From UTCFX2 sp963726375 (GTDB lineage: Bacteria > Chloroflexota > Anaerolineae > Anaerolineales > UBA4823): a stretch of DNA of 64,000 nt. The notes under the pieces were generated by a model. That model made no database searches. It had not been told where the DNA came from and saw only the letters and a program-made list of their open reading frames with translations. The stretch spans positions 280,436 to 344,435 of the forward strand of contig CAVSCE010000013.1 in NCBI GenBank assembly GCA_963726375.1, given 5' to 3'. This document shows, piece by piece, positions 9,109-18,622 of the stretch. The first letter of the stretch is position 1. Each line of letters opens with the position of its first letter. A program made the position numbers and the translations under genes.

Positions 9109-11363
9109 ATGGGTAGAAATATGTTGATACTAGGAAAGTCTGTCAACCGCATTGATGCCAGATCGAAAGTAATCGGTGAAGCGCTTTATCCTGGCGATAT
9201 CAACATGCCGGATCAGGCATACATGAAAATCCTCTTTGCCGACCGTCCCCATGCAATCATCAAAGAGGTCGATACTTCGAAGGCAGAATCACTCCCTGGC
9301 GTGATTGCCGTGTTTACTGCGAAAGATGTCCCTCAAAATGAATATGGGCTGATCATACCCGACCAACCGGTCTTGTGCGGTCCGGGTTCGAGCAAACCCT
9401 ACGCGGATCGGGTTTTATGGATCGGTGATCAAATCGCCGTAGTGGTTGCAGAAAATGAACAAATCGCGGTAGAAGCACGCGATTTGATCGAAGTTGCTTA
9501 TGAAACGCTGCCTGTAGTATCAGATCCAGTTGAGGCGATGCAGGTAGGAGCCCCGATTCTCCATCCGGATCGAGGCTCAAATGTTTTTTGTCACTACCAG
9601 ATCCGGAAAGGTGAACTTGAGACGGGCTTCGCCCAGGCCGATGTGATCGTTGAAGGGGAATATCGGACGCCGGCACAAGAGCATGCTTATCTGCAGCCTG
9701 AAGCTGGTATCAGTTTCATCGATGAATTGGGTCGAATCACCGTCAAGGTTGGCGGACAATGGACGCATGAGGACCAGGAGCAAATTGCTCATGCTTTGAA
9801 CCTGCCGCTTGAAAAGGTTCGTGTGATTTATCCAGCGATCGGTGGGGCGTTCGGTGGTAGAGAAGACATGTCAATCCAGATCGTCCTGGCTCTGGCTGTC
9901 TGGAGGCTGGAGCAGCGCGGCATCCGCCGACCGGTAAAGATCCTTTGGAACCGCGAAGAATCGATTATCGGTCACCACAAACGTCATCCCTATTTGATCC
10001 GAACTCGCTGGGGGGCGAAAAAGGACGGGATGCTCGTCGCGGCGGAAGTTGAGCTAATTGCAGACGGCGGTGGGTATGCTTATACTTCTACAAAGGTCTT
10101 AGGCAATGCGACCTTGATGTGTACGGGACCGTATGAAATCCCAAATGTGAAAGTCGAACTCCTATGCAGTATATACGAATAATATGGTCACCGGAGCTTT
10201 CCGCGGATTCGGTGGTCCTCAAGGTGCATTTGCTGCCGAAACGCAGATGAACCGACTGGCAGAAGCGCTGGGGATGGATCCGGTGCAGATCCGCTTGCGA
10301 AATGTTCTGCGAGAAGGATCGCTGCTCTCAGTAGGTACCCCGCTCCCTGAAGGCGTCTCTTTAGATCGTGTGATCGAGAAGTGCGCCGCTGCCGCAGGTT
10401 GGAAAGTTGAAGCGAACAAAAAGGCTGAAGCAATTGCGTATAGTATTCAATCTCATCCGGCGTTGATAGAACCGCTTCCACCCCATATCCGACGCGGAAT
10501 TGGATTTGCCGCTTCCTTCAAAAACGTAGGTTTTTCATTATGGTGCTCCTGAGCAATGTCAGGCGATAGTGGAGCTTCACGGTGGTTCGGAGATCGAGGA
10601 AGTCGTCGTGCGCCATGCTGCTGCCGAAGTAGGCCAGGGTGTTCACACCGTAATCACCCAGGCTGCGGCCGAAGCTGCCGGAGTGCCCTTAACCCGAGTA
10701 AGATTGATTACTTCCGATACGGCTTTTACCAGGAACTCAGGAAGCGTATCTGCCTCCAGGATGACCTTCATGGCAGGAAATTCAGTCAAAGGTGCAGTTG
10801 AGGCGGCATTAGAAAAATGGACGGCGGAAGAAAGACCTGCGATTGCTGATTTTCAATACCGCCCTCCACCGACAACCCCACTTGATCCCCAGACCGGGAA
10901 ATCCGAGCCAAATTTTGCGTATGGTTACGTTGCCCAGGCTGCCGTTGTTGAGCTGGACACCGAAACTGGCGTTCTCCGGCTCATCGATGTAATTACCGCT
11001 GATGACGTCGGACAGGCTGTGAATCCACAGCAAGTTGTTGGTCAAATCGATGGTGCCGTCGTCCAGGCGATGGGTTACGCAATCATGGAGAATTTTATCC
11101 AAAAAGATGGATTTGTTCTGACTCCGACTTTGTCCAGTTACTTGATCCCGACTGTTCTTGATATCCCAGAAAAATCCACCGCTGTGGTGCTTGAATATCC
11201 TGACCCGATTGGCCCATGGGGAGCGCGCGGTATGGGTGAAATGCCATTCCTGGCGCTGACACCAGCAATTACCGCTGCTCTCCATCAAATGACAGGCTTT
11301 TGGTTCTGCGAGTTCCCATTCACTCCGGACCGGATTCTTCACAGATTGGGGAAAATAACCTGA
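9109..11363 (+). CDS. Xanthine dehydrogenase-family molybdopterin-binding subunit, two frameshifts
   Basis: Three frames combine into one protein of about 750 residues. The N-terminal domain (SVNRIDARSKVIGEALYPGD, VFTAKDVP) is the aldehyde oxidase/xanthine dehydrogenase a/b hammerhead. The molybdopterin domain shows GGAFGGRED, AFRGFGGPQ, EVGQGVHTV and the catalytic Glu in GARGMGE. Breaks lie near 10,157-10,160 (an extra base restores SYAVYTNN) and near 10,535 (an extra T; removal restores SYGAPEQC). The family hydroxylates purines or aldehydes using a Mo cofactor. No Fe-S or FAD subunit is adjacent. YqeB, YqeC and MocA genes follow at once, which is the setting of selenium-dependent molybdenum hydroxylases. 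The start could be ATG 9109 or 9121. Confidence 0.9.
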
Positions 11364-11514
11364 TCAGTATTCACCTTTGCGGTCTGGAATTCGATCGGGA
11401 TGCGCTGAATCCTGCGATCTATCTCAAACTTAGAATAGTGAATTTGGGCATTTAAGTTTTGAAGGTGCTCAGTTACGTAAAGAAATTCAAAAACCGGAGA
11501 GGGCGAATAAACCC

Positions 11515-12349
11515 ATGACTTTGTTAATCTTAATGCGCGGTGGAGGAGACCTCGCAAGCGGAGTTGCTTTGCGGCTGATCCACTCAGGTTTAAAGGTAAT
11601 TATCACAGAGCTACCTGAGCCGCTGATGGTTCGGAGGACGGTATCTTTTGCTGAAGCCGTTTATACTGGAAAAGCAGAGGTGGAAGGCGTTGCGGCTGTC
11701 CTGGTTGAAGATTGGAGCGAAACTCAGGATATCCTGCTTGGTGGTTTCGTTCCGGTCTTGGTCGACCCGGGGCTCCAAACACTCGAAAACTTGCGAGGAA
11801 ATCAGGATCAAAAAGACCAAATCGTGCTGGTGGATGCCCGCATGAATAAAAAGCCTCCGGAAAAGCTGCTTGATGATGATATTTTGCAAATAGGGTTGGG
11901 TCCCGGTTTTCATGCCGGGTTGAATTGCCATGCTGTGATAGAAACAAATCGTGGTCACGCATTTGGGGCGAGTGATCTGGCAGGGAACCGCCGAGGAAGA
12001 TACCGGGGTTCCAGAGAGCGTGATCTCGCAGGGAAGAATGCGAGTCCTGCGAGCTGAGAATTTTGGGACATTGGTTAATAAGACCGAAATCGGGGAACAT
12101 CTGGAGCAAGGACAAATCATAGCTGAGATTTCCGGTCAGTTAGTTCGAGCACCCTTCCGCGGGGTTCTGCGCGGGCTCCTTCATTCAGGGTTGGATGTCT
12201 GGCCTGGATTGAAGATTGGCGACGTCGATCCACGCGATGACCCAAAATATTGTTTTCAAGTATCCGATAAGTCGTTGGCGGTGGGCGGCGCTGTGTTGGA
12301 AGCTATCCTCTCCCAGACCAGGCTGCGTCCTTTCTTGTGGGATAGTTAA
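11515..12349 (+). CDS. yqeB: YqeB-type selenium-dependent molybdenum hydroxylase accessory protein, one frameshift
   Basis: The first frame gives LMRGGGDLASGVALRL, LVDPG and QIGLGPGFHAG. The second, from about 11,965, gives LGRVIWQGTAEEDTG and VRAPFRGVLRG. This is the EF2563/YqeB family, which has a Rossmann-like N-terminal domain and a C-terminal domain shared with XdhC-type proteins. Deleting one T near 11,965 rejoins the frames (GH-x-LGRV). The family always occurs with selenium-dependent Mo hydroxylases and is thought to help insert labile selenium or mature the Mo cofactor; its chemistry is not settled. The stop and the next start overlap (TAATG), showing coupling to the YqeC-MocA gene. 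Confidence 0.85.
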
Positions 12350-13728
12350 TGAGGCTGATTGATGCATTCCGCTTGGATGCAGTTCCCCGCCTTGCGCTGA
12401 CAGGCGCAGGGGGGAAGAGCAGCCTGCTCTTTCGGTTGGGTCGCGAATACCATCTCGCCAGTGGTGGTCCAGTCTTTCTGTCAGCGACAACCCATCTGGC
12501 GGTTGAACAGACTGAGTTAGCAGATGAACATTTCCTCTTAGAAGACAGCCTGAAAGCTTTATCGGCACTCCAAACCACCCTTTCTGGTGTAGTCCTGATC
12601 ACAGGTCTTGAGAAAGAGCAGGACCGGATGCAAGGGCTCTCAAATGATTTGATCGATCACCTGAAATCGATTTCGGATATTCGATCTATCCCGCTGATAA
12701 TCGAGGCGGATGGATCAAGGCGGCGGCCATTGAAAGCGCCTGCAGCACATGAACCGGTCGTTCCTGAATGGATAGAAACGGTGATCGTCGTGGCTGGCCT
12801 CTCTGGTCTTGGGAAACCCTTGTCCGATGAATGGGTTCACAGACCGGAGCTTTTTTCCGAGCTGAGCGGTGTCGAGCTGGGGGAAACGATCACACTTCAC
12901 CACCTGGATACGGTGCTTCGCCATCCGTCCGGTGGATTGAAAGGGATTCCGGCGAATGCCCGGCGACGACTGCTGCTGAACCAGACGAATACCGACGAGA
13001 TCAAGGCTGCTGCCAGGCGGCTTGCTCTTTCGCTGCTCCCCGTATTTCAATCCGTCGTGATCGCCGAACTTCCTCCTGCAGGCTTTGCAGGAGCAAATCT
13101 TGATGATGGTCAGGTCCTGGCTGTTCATGAGCGGGCAGCCGGGGTGGTCCTGGCTGCCGGTGAGGCTCGGCGTTTCGGTGCTCTAAAGCAGACCCTGATG
13201 TGGGAAAACAAGCCGCTTGTTCGGCATGTGGTGGAAGCGGCGCTTGAGGGGGGGCTGGACCCGGTGATCGTTGTCCTGGGATTTGGTGCAGAAGATGTTC
13301 GGCTGGCGCTGGAGGGGTTACCCGTCCATTTTGTGCAGAACCCAGCCTGGCAAAACGGTCAATCCAGCTCAATTGCTGCGGGAATAAATATAATTCCGGA
13401 TGATGTAGGTTCGGCGATTTTCCTGCTAGCCGACCAGCCGCGGCTCCCTTCGATGCTGTTGCGTGGATTGGTGGAAATGCATGCGGCAGAGTTACCACCT
13501 GTCGTCGCACCGCTGGTTGATGGAATGCGCGGCAATCCTGTCTTGTTCGATCGGCGGACTTTTCCCGATCTGCTGGCTCTGACCGGGGATACAGGCGGGC
13601 GGGCATTATTCAACCGTTATAACCCAACCTGGCTGGTCTGGAACGACTCGAGCGTTATGCTGGATGTGGATACGCAAGAGGACTTCCAGAAATTGATCGG
13701 GTCATCCGATTGTGAGTCTTCAATATGA
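12349..13728 (+). CDS. YqeC-MocA fusion: selenium-dependent hydroxylase accessory / molybdenum cofactor cytidylyltransferase
   Basis: One 459-residue protein with two domains. Residues 1 to about 235 match YqeC: a P-loop-like LALTGAGGKSSLLFRLG, SATTHL and IIEADGSRRRPLKAP. Residues about 262-455 match MocA: AGVVLAAGEARRFGALKQ (nucleotide and Lys), QNPAWQNGQSSSIAAG, FLLADQPRLP and GMRGNPVLF. MocA adds CMP to molybdopterin to make the cofactor used by xanthine dehydrogenases. The two activities are usually separate genes, so the fusion ties cofactor maturation to selenium-hydroxylase assembly. The frame is uninterrupted. Its start overlaps the yqeB stop and its stop overlaps the next start (ATGA), so yqeB, this gene and the next are one operon. 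Confidence 0.88.
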   Translation: MRLIDAFRLDAVPRLALTGAGGKSSLLFRLGREYHLASGGPVFLSATTHLAVEQTELADEHFLLEDSLKALSALQTTLSGVVLITGLEKEQDRMQGLSNDLIDHLKSISDIRSIPLIIEADGSRRRPLKAPAAHEPVVPEWIETVIVVAGLSGLGKPLSDEWVHRPELFSELSGVELGETITLHHLDTVLRHPSGGLKGIPANARRRLLLNQTNTDEIKAAARRLALSLLPVFQSVVIAELPPAGFAGANLDDGQVLAVHERAAGVVLAAGEARRFGALKQTLMWENKPLVRHVVEAALEGGLDPVIVVLGFGAEDVRLALEGLPVHFVQNPAWQNGQSSSIAAGINIIPDDVGSAIFLLADQPRLPSMLLRGLVEMHAAELPPVVAPLVDGMRGNPVLFDRRTFPDLLALTGDTGGRALFNRYNPTWLVWNDSSVMLDVDTQEDFQKLIGSSDCESSI

Positions 13729-14312
13729 TCTCTAGTATTGTTCTGGCTGCCGGATTATCCAGGCGTATGGGGACGTCGAAAATGATCCTTCCCTGGGGAA
13801 ATTCGACTGTTATCAATCAAGTGATATCAGTCCTGGATGCCGCGAGGATTGGCGAGATCCTGGTTGTCACCGGCGGCGGGCAGAAAGACGTTGAGCGTGT
13901 CTTAAAAAATACCTCTGTGAAGTTAGTTTATAACCCTCGTTATAATCAAAGTGAGATGATTGATTCTCTTCAGATAGGTCTTCTTGAATGCTCGCCTGAA
14001 AGTGAAGCAGCTCTGATTGCTTTGGGCGACCAACCTCAAATCCAGCTCGAAGTTGTCAATAAGATTTTAAAGGCTTATGAAGATACTCAGGCTCCACTTG
14101 TGATCCCGAGTTATCAAATGCGCCGCGGTCACCCCTGGTTAGTTAATCGAGCTCTCTGGCAGGAGATCGCCGAAATCAGTGCCCCTGACACCCTCAGGAG
14201 TTTTCTAGGACATAACAAGGATCGAATTGAATATGTTTGCGTCGATCATGATTCGATCTTACGCGACTTGGATACCCCGGAGGATTATGCCCGTGAAAAG
14301 CCATCTGTTTAA
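13725..14312 (+). CDS. MocA/MobA-like nucleotidyltransferase
   Basis: A 195-residue NTP_transf_3 protein with SIVLAAGLSRRMGTSKMILPWG at the nucleotide site, YNPRYNQSEMIDSLQ, ALGDQPQIQ and the late RGHPWLV and DLDTPEDY motifs. The length and motifs fit molybdenum cofactor cytidylyltransferase (MocA) better than MobA. It follows the YqeC-MocA fusion with a 4-base overlap, so this organism has two MocA-like domains in one operon. One may make the CMP cofactor and the other a different nucleotide form, or they may serve the two Mo hydroxylases at 9 kb and 31 kb; this is inference. A 140-base gap separates it from the next gene. Confidence 0.85.
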   Translation: MISSIVLAAGLSRRMGTSKMILPWGNSTVINQVISVLDAARIGEILVVTGGGQKDVERVLKNTSVKLVYNPRYNQSEMIDSLQIGLLECSPESEAALIALGDQPQIQLEVVNKILKAYEDTQAPLVIPSYQMRRGHPWLVNRALWQEIAEISAPDTLRSFLGHNKDRIEYVCVDHDSILRDLDTPEDYAREKPSV

Positions 14313-14452
14313 CATCAGGATTCAAACCGCCCTTGCGTGAAGTAAGAAGATGTGCTATTTTAGATCAAGATTGTGTTCAAATCAGTCGATACTGTCTGTC
14401 CTTGCTTAGGTTGACTTGTTGATGGATCCAGTTTGAAGATTGGCCTCTTTGA

Positions 14453-14857
14453 GTGAATAAAAAGATTGCTGTGATCGTTGAAGATGAGCCGGATACCGCG
14501 GACATGCTTGCCGAGATGATGAGGCTGATGGGTTTTCAGGTTTTCATCTCCCCCGGAGGCTTGCGAGCAGTGGATTTGATCGATGAAAAAAGACCGGCTG
14601 TAGTCCTGTTGGACCAGATGATGCCTGAAATTTCCGGCCTGCAAATCCTGCAGCTGCTCCATGCGAATCCAAGATTGAGCATGATCCCTGTAATTATGGT
14701 CTCGGCAAAAGTTTTGCCGGCTGATGTGCGTCATGGCCTGGATGCTGGGGCATCGTTCTATTTAGCAAAACCAGTCGCATTCGTGGATCTGCGAAGGACC
14801 GTTGAACAGATTGCCTCTTTGACAGAACAGCGAACCGGTTCCCTGTCAAGCGAATAA
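14453..14857 (+). CDS. Single-domain response regulator (CheY-like)
   Basis: A 134-residue receiver domain with no output domain. The acidic cluster EDEP (10-13), phosphoacceptor Asp54 in VVLLDQMMPE, the Ser/Thr switch in IMVSAK and the Lys in YLAKP are all present. It starts at GTG 14453. No histidine kinase is nearby, so its partner is unknown. A TTGACT hexamer at 14,411 could be part of its promoter, but no matching -10 box is convincing. It lies 25 bases before thpR and may be co-transcribed with it. Confidence 0.88.
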   Translation: MNKKIAVIVEDEPDTADMLAEMMRLMGFQVFISPGGLRAVDLIDEKRPAVVLLDQMMPEISGLQILQLLHANPRLSMIPVIMVSAKVLPADVRHGLDAGASFYLAKPVAFVDLRRTVEQIASLTEQRTGSLSSE

Positions 14858-14882
14858 TCATGATCAATCAGGATAAAACTGA

Positions 14883-15483
14883 ATGAGTGTCATTCGAGCG
14901 TTTATTGCAATTAGTCTTTCTTCGGAAATCCACCAACGCCTGAATCAGGTCCTTTCTAGCTTTAAAAAGCCGCTTGGATGGGACCCCAATCCGCTGGGTA
15001 CCGGCTTCAAACGTTCATTTGACATTGAAATTCCTCGGCGATGTTTCGTTATCCAATCAGGAATTAATTGTTAAAATTTTGGATTCCGAGGTAGGTCGCC
15101 ATGCTCCATTCGAGCTTTCTATTGGAGAATTGGGTTTTTTCCCTTCGATCAACCGACCCAGGATTATTTGGGTGGGAGTTCAAGCACCGCAAGAGCTCTT
15201 TGCGTTGCAGCACAGCATTGATGTCGAGACATCCCGGATGGGTTATCCATCAGAAGACCGCCCATATTCCCCTCATCTTACTCTAGGCCGGTTATCCCGA
15301 AATGTTGGGATGAATGATTTCAGGGAGATTTCCGAAGGAATTGGCAGCTATAAGGTGGGATTCCTGGGTGCGCTTCGAGTGCAGAACGTGGATCTGTATA
15401 AGAGCGACCTGAAAAGCGAGGGTGCTGTTTATACCCGGATCTATCGTGCAGAGCTGGGTAATAGTCTGAAAGAATCAAATTGA
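14883..15483 (+). CDS. thpR: RNA 2',3'-cyclic phosphodiesterase ThpR, one frameshift
   Basis: The first frame begins MSVIRAFIAISLS. The second, from about 14,970, continues TPIRWVPASNVHLTLKFLGD and ends in KSEGAVYTRIYRAEL. The two HxTx motifs that define the 2H phosphoesterase active site are HLTL in each half (HLTLKFLG and HLTLGRLS). The family opens 2',3'-cyclic phosphates on RNA ends. One indel near 14,970 separates the frames, and the merged length of about 200 residues fits. It is of interest with the rtcB-archease operon 2 kb away, because RtcB uses the same 2',3'-cyclic ends as substrate. Start chosen at the first ATG, with AGGA about 10 bases upstream. Confidence 0.88.
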
Positions 15484-15502
15484 AAATTTTGAGAGGTGAA
15501 AC

Positions 15503-15847
15503 CTGGATACACTTGAACTTGCCCGAAAGATAGCCATTATATTAGAAGAAAAAAAAGCAGAAGATATCTTGTTGTTGGATATTCGAGAAATTGCTGACTT
15601 TGCCGATTTCTTCGTGATTTGTACAGGGACCAGCGATCGAATGTTAAATGCGCTTGCCGATGATTTAAAGGTAAAAATGCATCTGCAAGAAAAAGTTCGA
15701 AGCCGGATTGAAGGGGCTCCACAGGATGGGTGGATTCTTGTCGATTACGGTGATGTCATTGTCCATTTGTTCTCTTCTGACCGCCGGGAGTATTATCGGC
15801 TTGAAGAATTATGGTCAAAGGGAAAAGTGCTTCTGCGCCTGCAATAG
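15503..15847 (+). CDS. rsfS: Ribosomal silencing factor RsfS, apparent CTG start
   Basis: The protein (114 residues from 15,503) reads LDTLELARKIAIILEEKKAE then DILLLDIREIADFADFFVICTGTSDRML, and is a clear RsfS/Iojap protein. It binds uL14 on the large ribosomal subunit and blocks subunit joining when nutrients are short. The family N-terminus (DTLELARKI) is encoded just after a TGA stop at 15,497, leaving CTG at 15,503 as the only sensible start. GAGAGG at 15,491-15,496 sits six bases before it, ideal spacing. Either CTG is used or an ATG has been misread. An internal TTG at 15,569 would cut off conserved residues. Confidence 0.9.
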   Translation: MDTLELARKIAIILEEKKAEDILLLDIREIADFADFFVICTGTSDRMLNALADDLKVKMHLQEKVRSRIEGAPQDGWILVDYGDVIVHLFSSDRREYYRLEELWSKGKVLLRLQ

Positions 15848-16212
15848 TCACCATGTGCAAATGTAGATACTCAGGCTTGCTTATGGTTTATAAATTGCCT
15901 AACTGATAAATAAAGGATCTGCTTGTGTGCTGTTCGACGCAGGAATGCCCAATCAGGCCCCGATGATTCATTCAAAAATCCATGATCTGCGAATTTGAGA
16001 AGAAATCTGATCTTCATCCCCGAAGCCCAAATTGTGCTCAAATCGCTGTCTGCTTGCGAAAAGTTCAATACTCCATCCGGAGAGAGTAAAATCTGGGCAT
16101 GGCATGAATGGAATGTAGAAAGTGGAATTTGAAGCTTTGAGTTGCGAACCTGTCCTCTTAATGAAAAAATCCATGTTGGATGATCAAACCAGGGTTATGA
16201 GGAGAAGTGAAT
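15848..16212. other. Intergenic stretch with no recognisable gene
   Basis: About 365 bases separate rsfS from the thioesterase gene. I see no RNA gene, no strong hairpin terminator and no open frame that resembles a known protein. Short minus-strand frames here have no family features. The last bases hold an AGGAG ribosome-binding site for the next gene. Confidence 0.5.
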
Positions 16213-16698
16213 ATGCAAAAAGCTTTTCAAGATGAATACCCCGAGATATTGAGCTATTGCTACGGCTGCGGGCGCTTGAACAAGCAGGGACTGCAGATCA
16301 AGAGTTATTGGGAAGGAGACGAAACGGTATGCCTCCACACCCCGCGTGATTACCATATCGCCATTCCCGGATATGTCTATGGCGGACTATTAGCTTCACT
16401 GATCGATTGCCACGGTACGGGTACCGCCGCTGCAGCTGCATCTCGAGAGGCGGGTTTGAAGCCGGACAGCGAGCCGCCGCTGAGATTCCTGACAGCTTCC
16501 CTGCATGTGGATTACCTTAAACCCACACCTTTAGGTCCGACGTTGGAAGTGCGAGGCCGAGTGAAAGAAATCAAGGGTAGGAAAGTTGTCGTTGAAGAAT
16601 GGATTCGCGCGAACGGCGAACTCACAGTGCGAGGCGAGGTGGTTGCAGTCCAGGTGCCGGAAAAGCTGTGGGCTGATTTAAACCCAGCAATACCCTGA
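16213..16698 (+). CDS. PaaI-family hotdog thioesterase
   Basis: About 161 residues. It begins with a Cys-rich leader CYGCGRLNKQGLQI, then HIAIPGYVYGGLLASLIDCHGTGTA, the hotdog-fold helix region that carries the PaaI-type active site, and a final strand set with LHVDYLKPTPLGPTLEVRG. Such proteins hydrolyse acyl-CoA thioesters in the cytoplasm; the substrate is unknown. AGGAG at 16,200-16,204 favours ATG 16,213 over the upstream GTG 16,207. The gene converges on rtcB, leaving 21 bases between the stops. Confidence 0.85.
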   Translation: MQKAFQDEYPEILSYCYGCGRLNKQGLQIKSYWEGDETVCLHTPRDYHIAIPGYVYGGLLASLIDCHGTGTAAAAASREAGLKPDSEPPLRFLTASLHVDYLKPTPLGPTLEVRGRVKEIKGRKVVVEEWIRANGELTVRGEVVAVQVPEKLWADLNPAIP

Positions 16699-16719
16699 TG
16701 AACACATTATTGGTGTATT

Positions 16720-18170
16720 TCACCCCTTGATAACAGCCACTGGTTTCAGGCGTGCGACCTTCTTGGCAAGTCCAGCACCGACGACTGTATTGACAACTGC
16801 GTCGACGTCTTTATATGCCTGAGGAGCTTCTTCAGCCAGTCCGGCTAACGATCCAGCATGGACTCGAATGCCGCTCTTTTCCAGCTCTTCCCTTAAATGA
16901 TCGCCGCGAACCTGCTTCTTAGCCATGGCTCAACTCATCACCCTTCCGGCGCCGTGGCAGCAGGATCCGAATGATCGCTCCATACTCACTTGGGTCCCAA
17001 CCAAAATCCAAGACGCAGTACCCATGCTTCCCGGCACCAACACAGGCTGCCCGATCGGGCGGTACTCTTCTGGAATTTCTGTCGATCCAGGACCGAAAGC
17101 ACGCGTCGCACCCTTCCGGTGAACGCATACCTTCATTTTTTCGTCACCTATCAGGTGACTCTCTATCTTTCCGATGTTATGAGCAATGTCGTAAACTTGC
17201 GTTAAGTTCCAATTTTTTACTTTTCCGGCCAGTACTTGCTCGAACGCCTGACGGGCATGGTGGGCAAGGACTTGCCGATTTGCGAATGCGTAATTTGCTG
17301 CGCAGCGCATTGCTGAGAGATAGCGCTTGCCCTCCGGAGAATCCAGCGGCGCGCAGACGAGCTCGCGGTCGGGCAGCTCGATGTGATATCGTTTCACTGC
17401 GCTCTGGAACTCTTGGACATAATCCGTGCAGATCTGATGACCGAAGCCGCGAGACCCGCAGTGGATCTGGACGACCAGCATCCCCTGTTCAATTCCCATC
17501 ACCTGGGCAGCCGCCTGGTCGAAGACATGCTCGACGACGTCGACTTCAAGGAAATGATTTCCCGAGCCCAATGTGCCCAGCTGAGGTCGGCCGCGCTCTT
17601 TTGCCCGCTTGCTGACATTGCCTGGGTCTGAATCTTCTATCCTCCCGGTCTCTTCTGTTCGACGAAGATCCATCTCTGTTGCATAACCGTGGTTTTTAGT
17701 CCAGTGAGAGCCTTCGATGCAGATTCGATCAAGCTCAGATTCACTCATCTTGATGTCCCCGCTTCCGCCCACTCCGCTGGGGCAGTGTGCGTCTAATGCA
17801 ATAACGAGATCCTTGAGCTGATCCTCTACAGCCAGGTATTCAATTTGGGAAACAAGCAGCCGCACACCGCAGTTAATGTCGTATCCAATTCCTCCCGGAG
17901 AAATGACGCCTTCTGGGTATCTTGTCGCTGCTACACCGCCAATCGGAAAACCGTAACCTTGATGCATATCAGGCATAACAACGACCTGACCAACCAACCC
18001 TGGAAGCGTAGCAGAATTGACAGCCTGTTGAAGCGATTTATCTTCGGCGACCCTCTCTAGGATCTCTCGGGTGGAAAATATCCGAACCGGGACGCGCATA
18101 TCCCGATTAAAAGATTGAGGAATTTCCCATTCATATTCGTTTATCCGGTTTAACCTTTAAGGTTAACCAT
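16720..18170 (-). CDS. rtcB: RNA-splicing ligase RtcB, with an in-frame TGA and an N-terminal frameshift
   Basis: RtcB joins RNA 2',3'-cyclic phosphate or 3'-phosphate ends to 5'-OH ends using GTP and Mn. Visible motifs include MPDMHQGYGFPIGG, GYDINCGVR (metal Cys), GTLGSGNHFLEV, QIHCGSRGFGHQ, and GSMGTASWILVG. The guanylated His is in CCHGAGR. Directly after GAGRVMS a TGA (16,932-16,930) interrupts the same frame, which then continues AMAKKQ and AGSLAGLAEEAPQAYKDVD to the true end. The family has Arg here, and CGA to TGA is one change. Upstream, the conserved YEWEIPQSFNRDMRVP is in frame but lacks a start; one missing base near 18,150 would link it to ATG 18,170. The merged length, about 483, is normal. 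It follows archease by 28 bases. Confidence 0.92.
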
Positions 18171-18198
18171 TGGTCTGCCTTTGATTTGCGATTAAATT

Positions 18199-18612
18199 TC
18201 AAACATCGAAAACCAAGTTCGCAATCAAGCCGCTGCTTGTATTTTGAACCTCTAAATTGTGGTAAGTGACAGCTTTAATTTCCTTTCCAAGAGTGGCAAT
18301 CCGGGTGCCTCGCAGGTTGGCGGTGAGAGTGAGACCTTCGACTTCAAACTGAAATTCATCAAATCCGATGGATTGACTTTCCGCGATGAAAAGTAGCTCG
18401 TTCAGGAAATTCACAAGTGTGGTTTCGCGATCGACAGCTTCGATATTAATTTTGCAGTCCTGTCGCGGTGAGCTTTCTAAGCTGAGCCCCATGAGTGAGT
18501 ACATCCCCCGAGCCGATTGTTCCAAAAGGCCAGGAAGATCTTGAGCCCAGACCTTTAACTCCCAGTCGGCAGTGTGCTCAATTTCACAAAAGCCGGCAAG
18601 CTGAGTATTCAT
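18199..18612 (-). CDS. Archease (RtcB activator)
   Basis: A 137-residue archease. It starts with FCEIEHTADWELKVWAQDLPGLL, the conserved N-terminal stretch with the metal-binding Asp in HTADW, followed by GMYSLMG, VNFLNELLFIAES and the C-terminal KAVTYHNLEV. Archease speeds guanylation of RtcB and lets it turn over many times. The start is ATG 18,612, because earlier in-frame codons lie within the preceding methyltransferase gene. It lies 10 bases after that gene and 28 bases before rtcB, so the pair is co-expressed with the upstream radical SAM and dehydrogenase genes. Confidence 0.92.
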   Translation of the reverse strand: MNTQLAGFCEIEHTADWELKVWAQDLPGLLEQSARGMYSLMGLSLESSPRQDCKINIEAVDRETTLVNFLNELLFIAESQSIGFDEFQFEVEGLTLTANLRGTRIATLGKEIKAVTYHNLEVQNTSSGLIANLVFDV

Positions 18613-18622
18613 AGGCCAGGTA

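Noticed and set aside
15848..16212. Minus-strand open frames in the intergenic gap as a small gene
   Set aside because: They are short, overlap each other in different frames, and lack start signals or family motifs.
16924..16935. TGA in rtcB as selenocysteine or recoded Trp
   Set aside because: The family has Arg there, other genes nearby end with ordinary TGA stops, and no downstream SECIS-like hairpin is evident.
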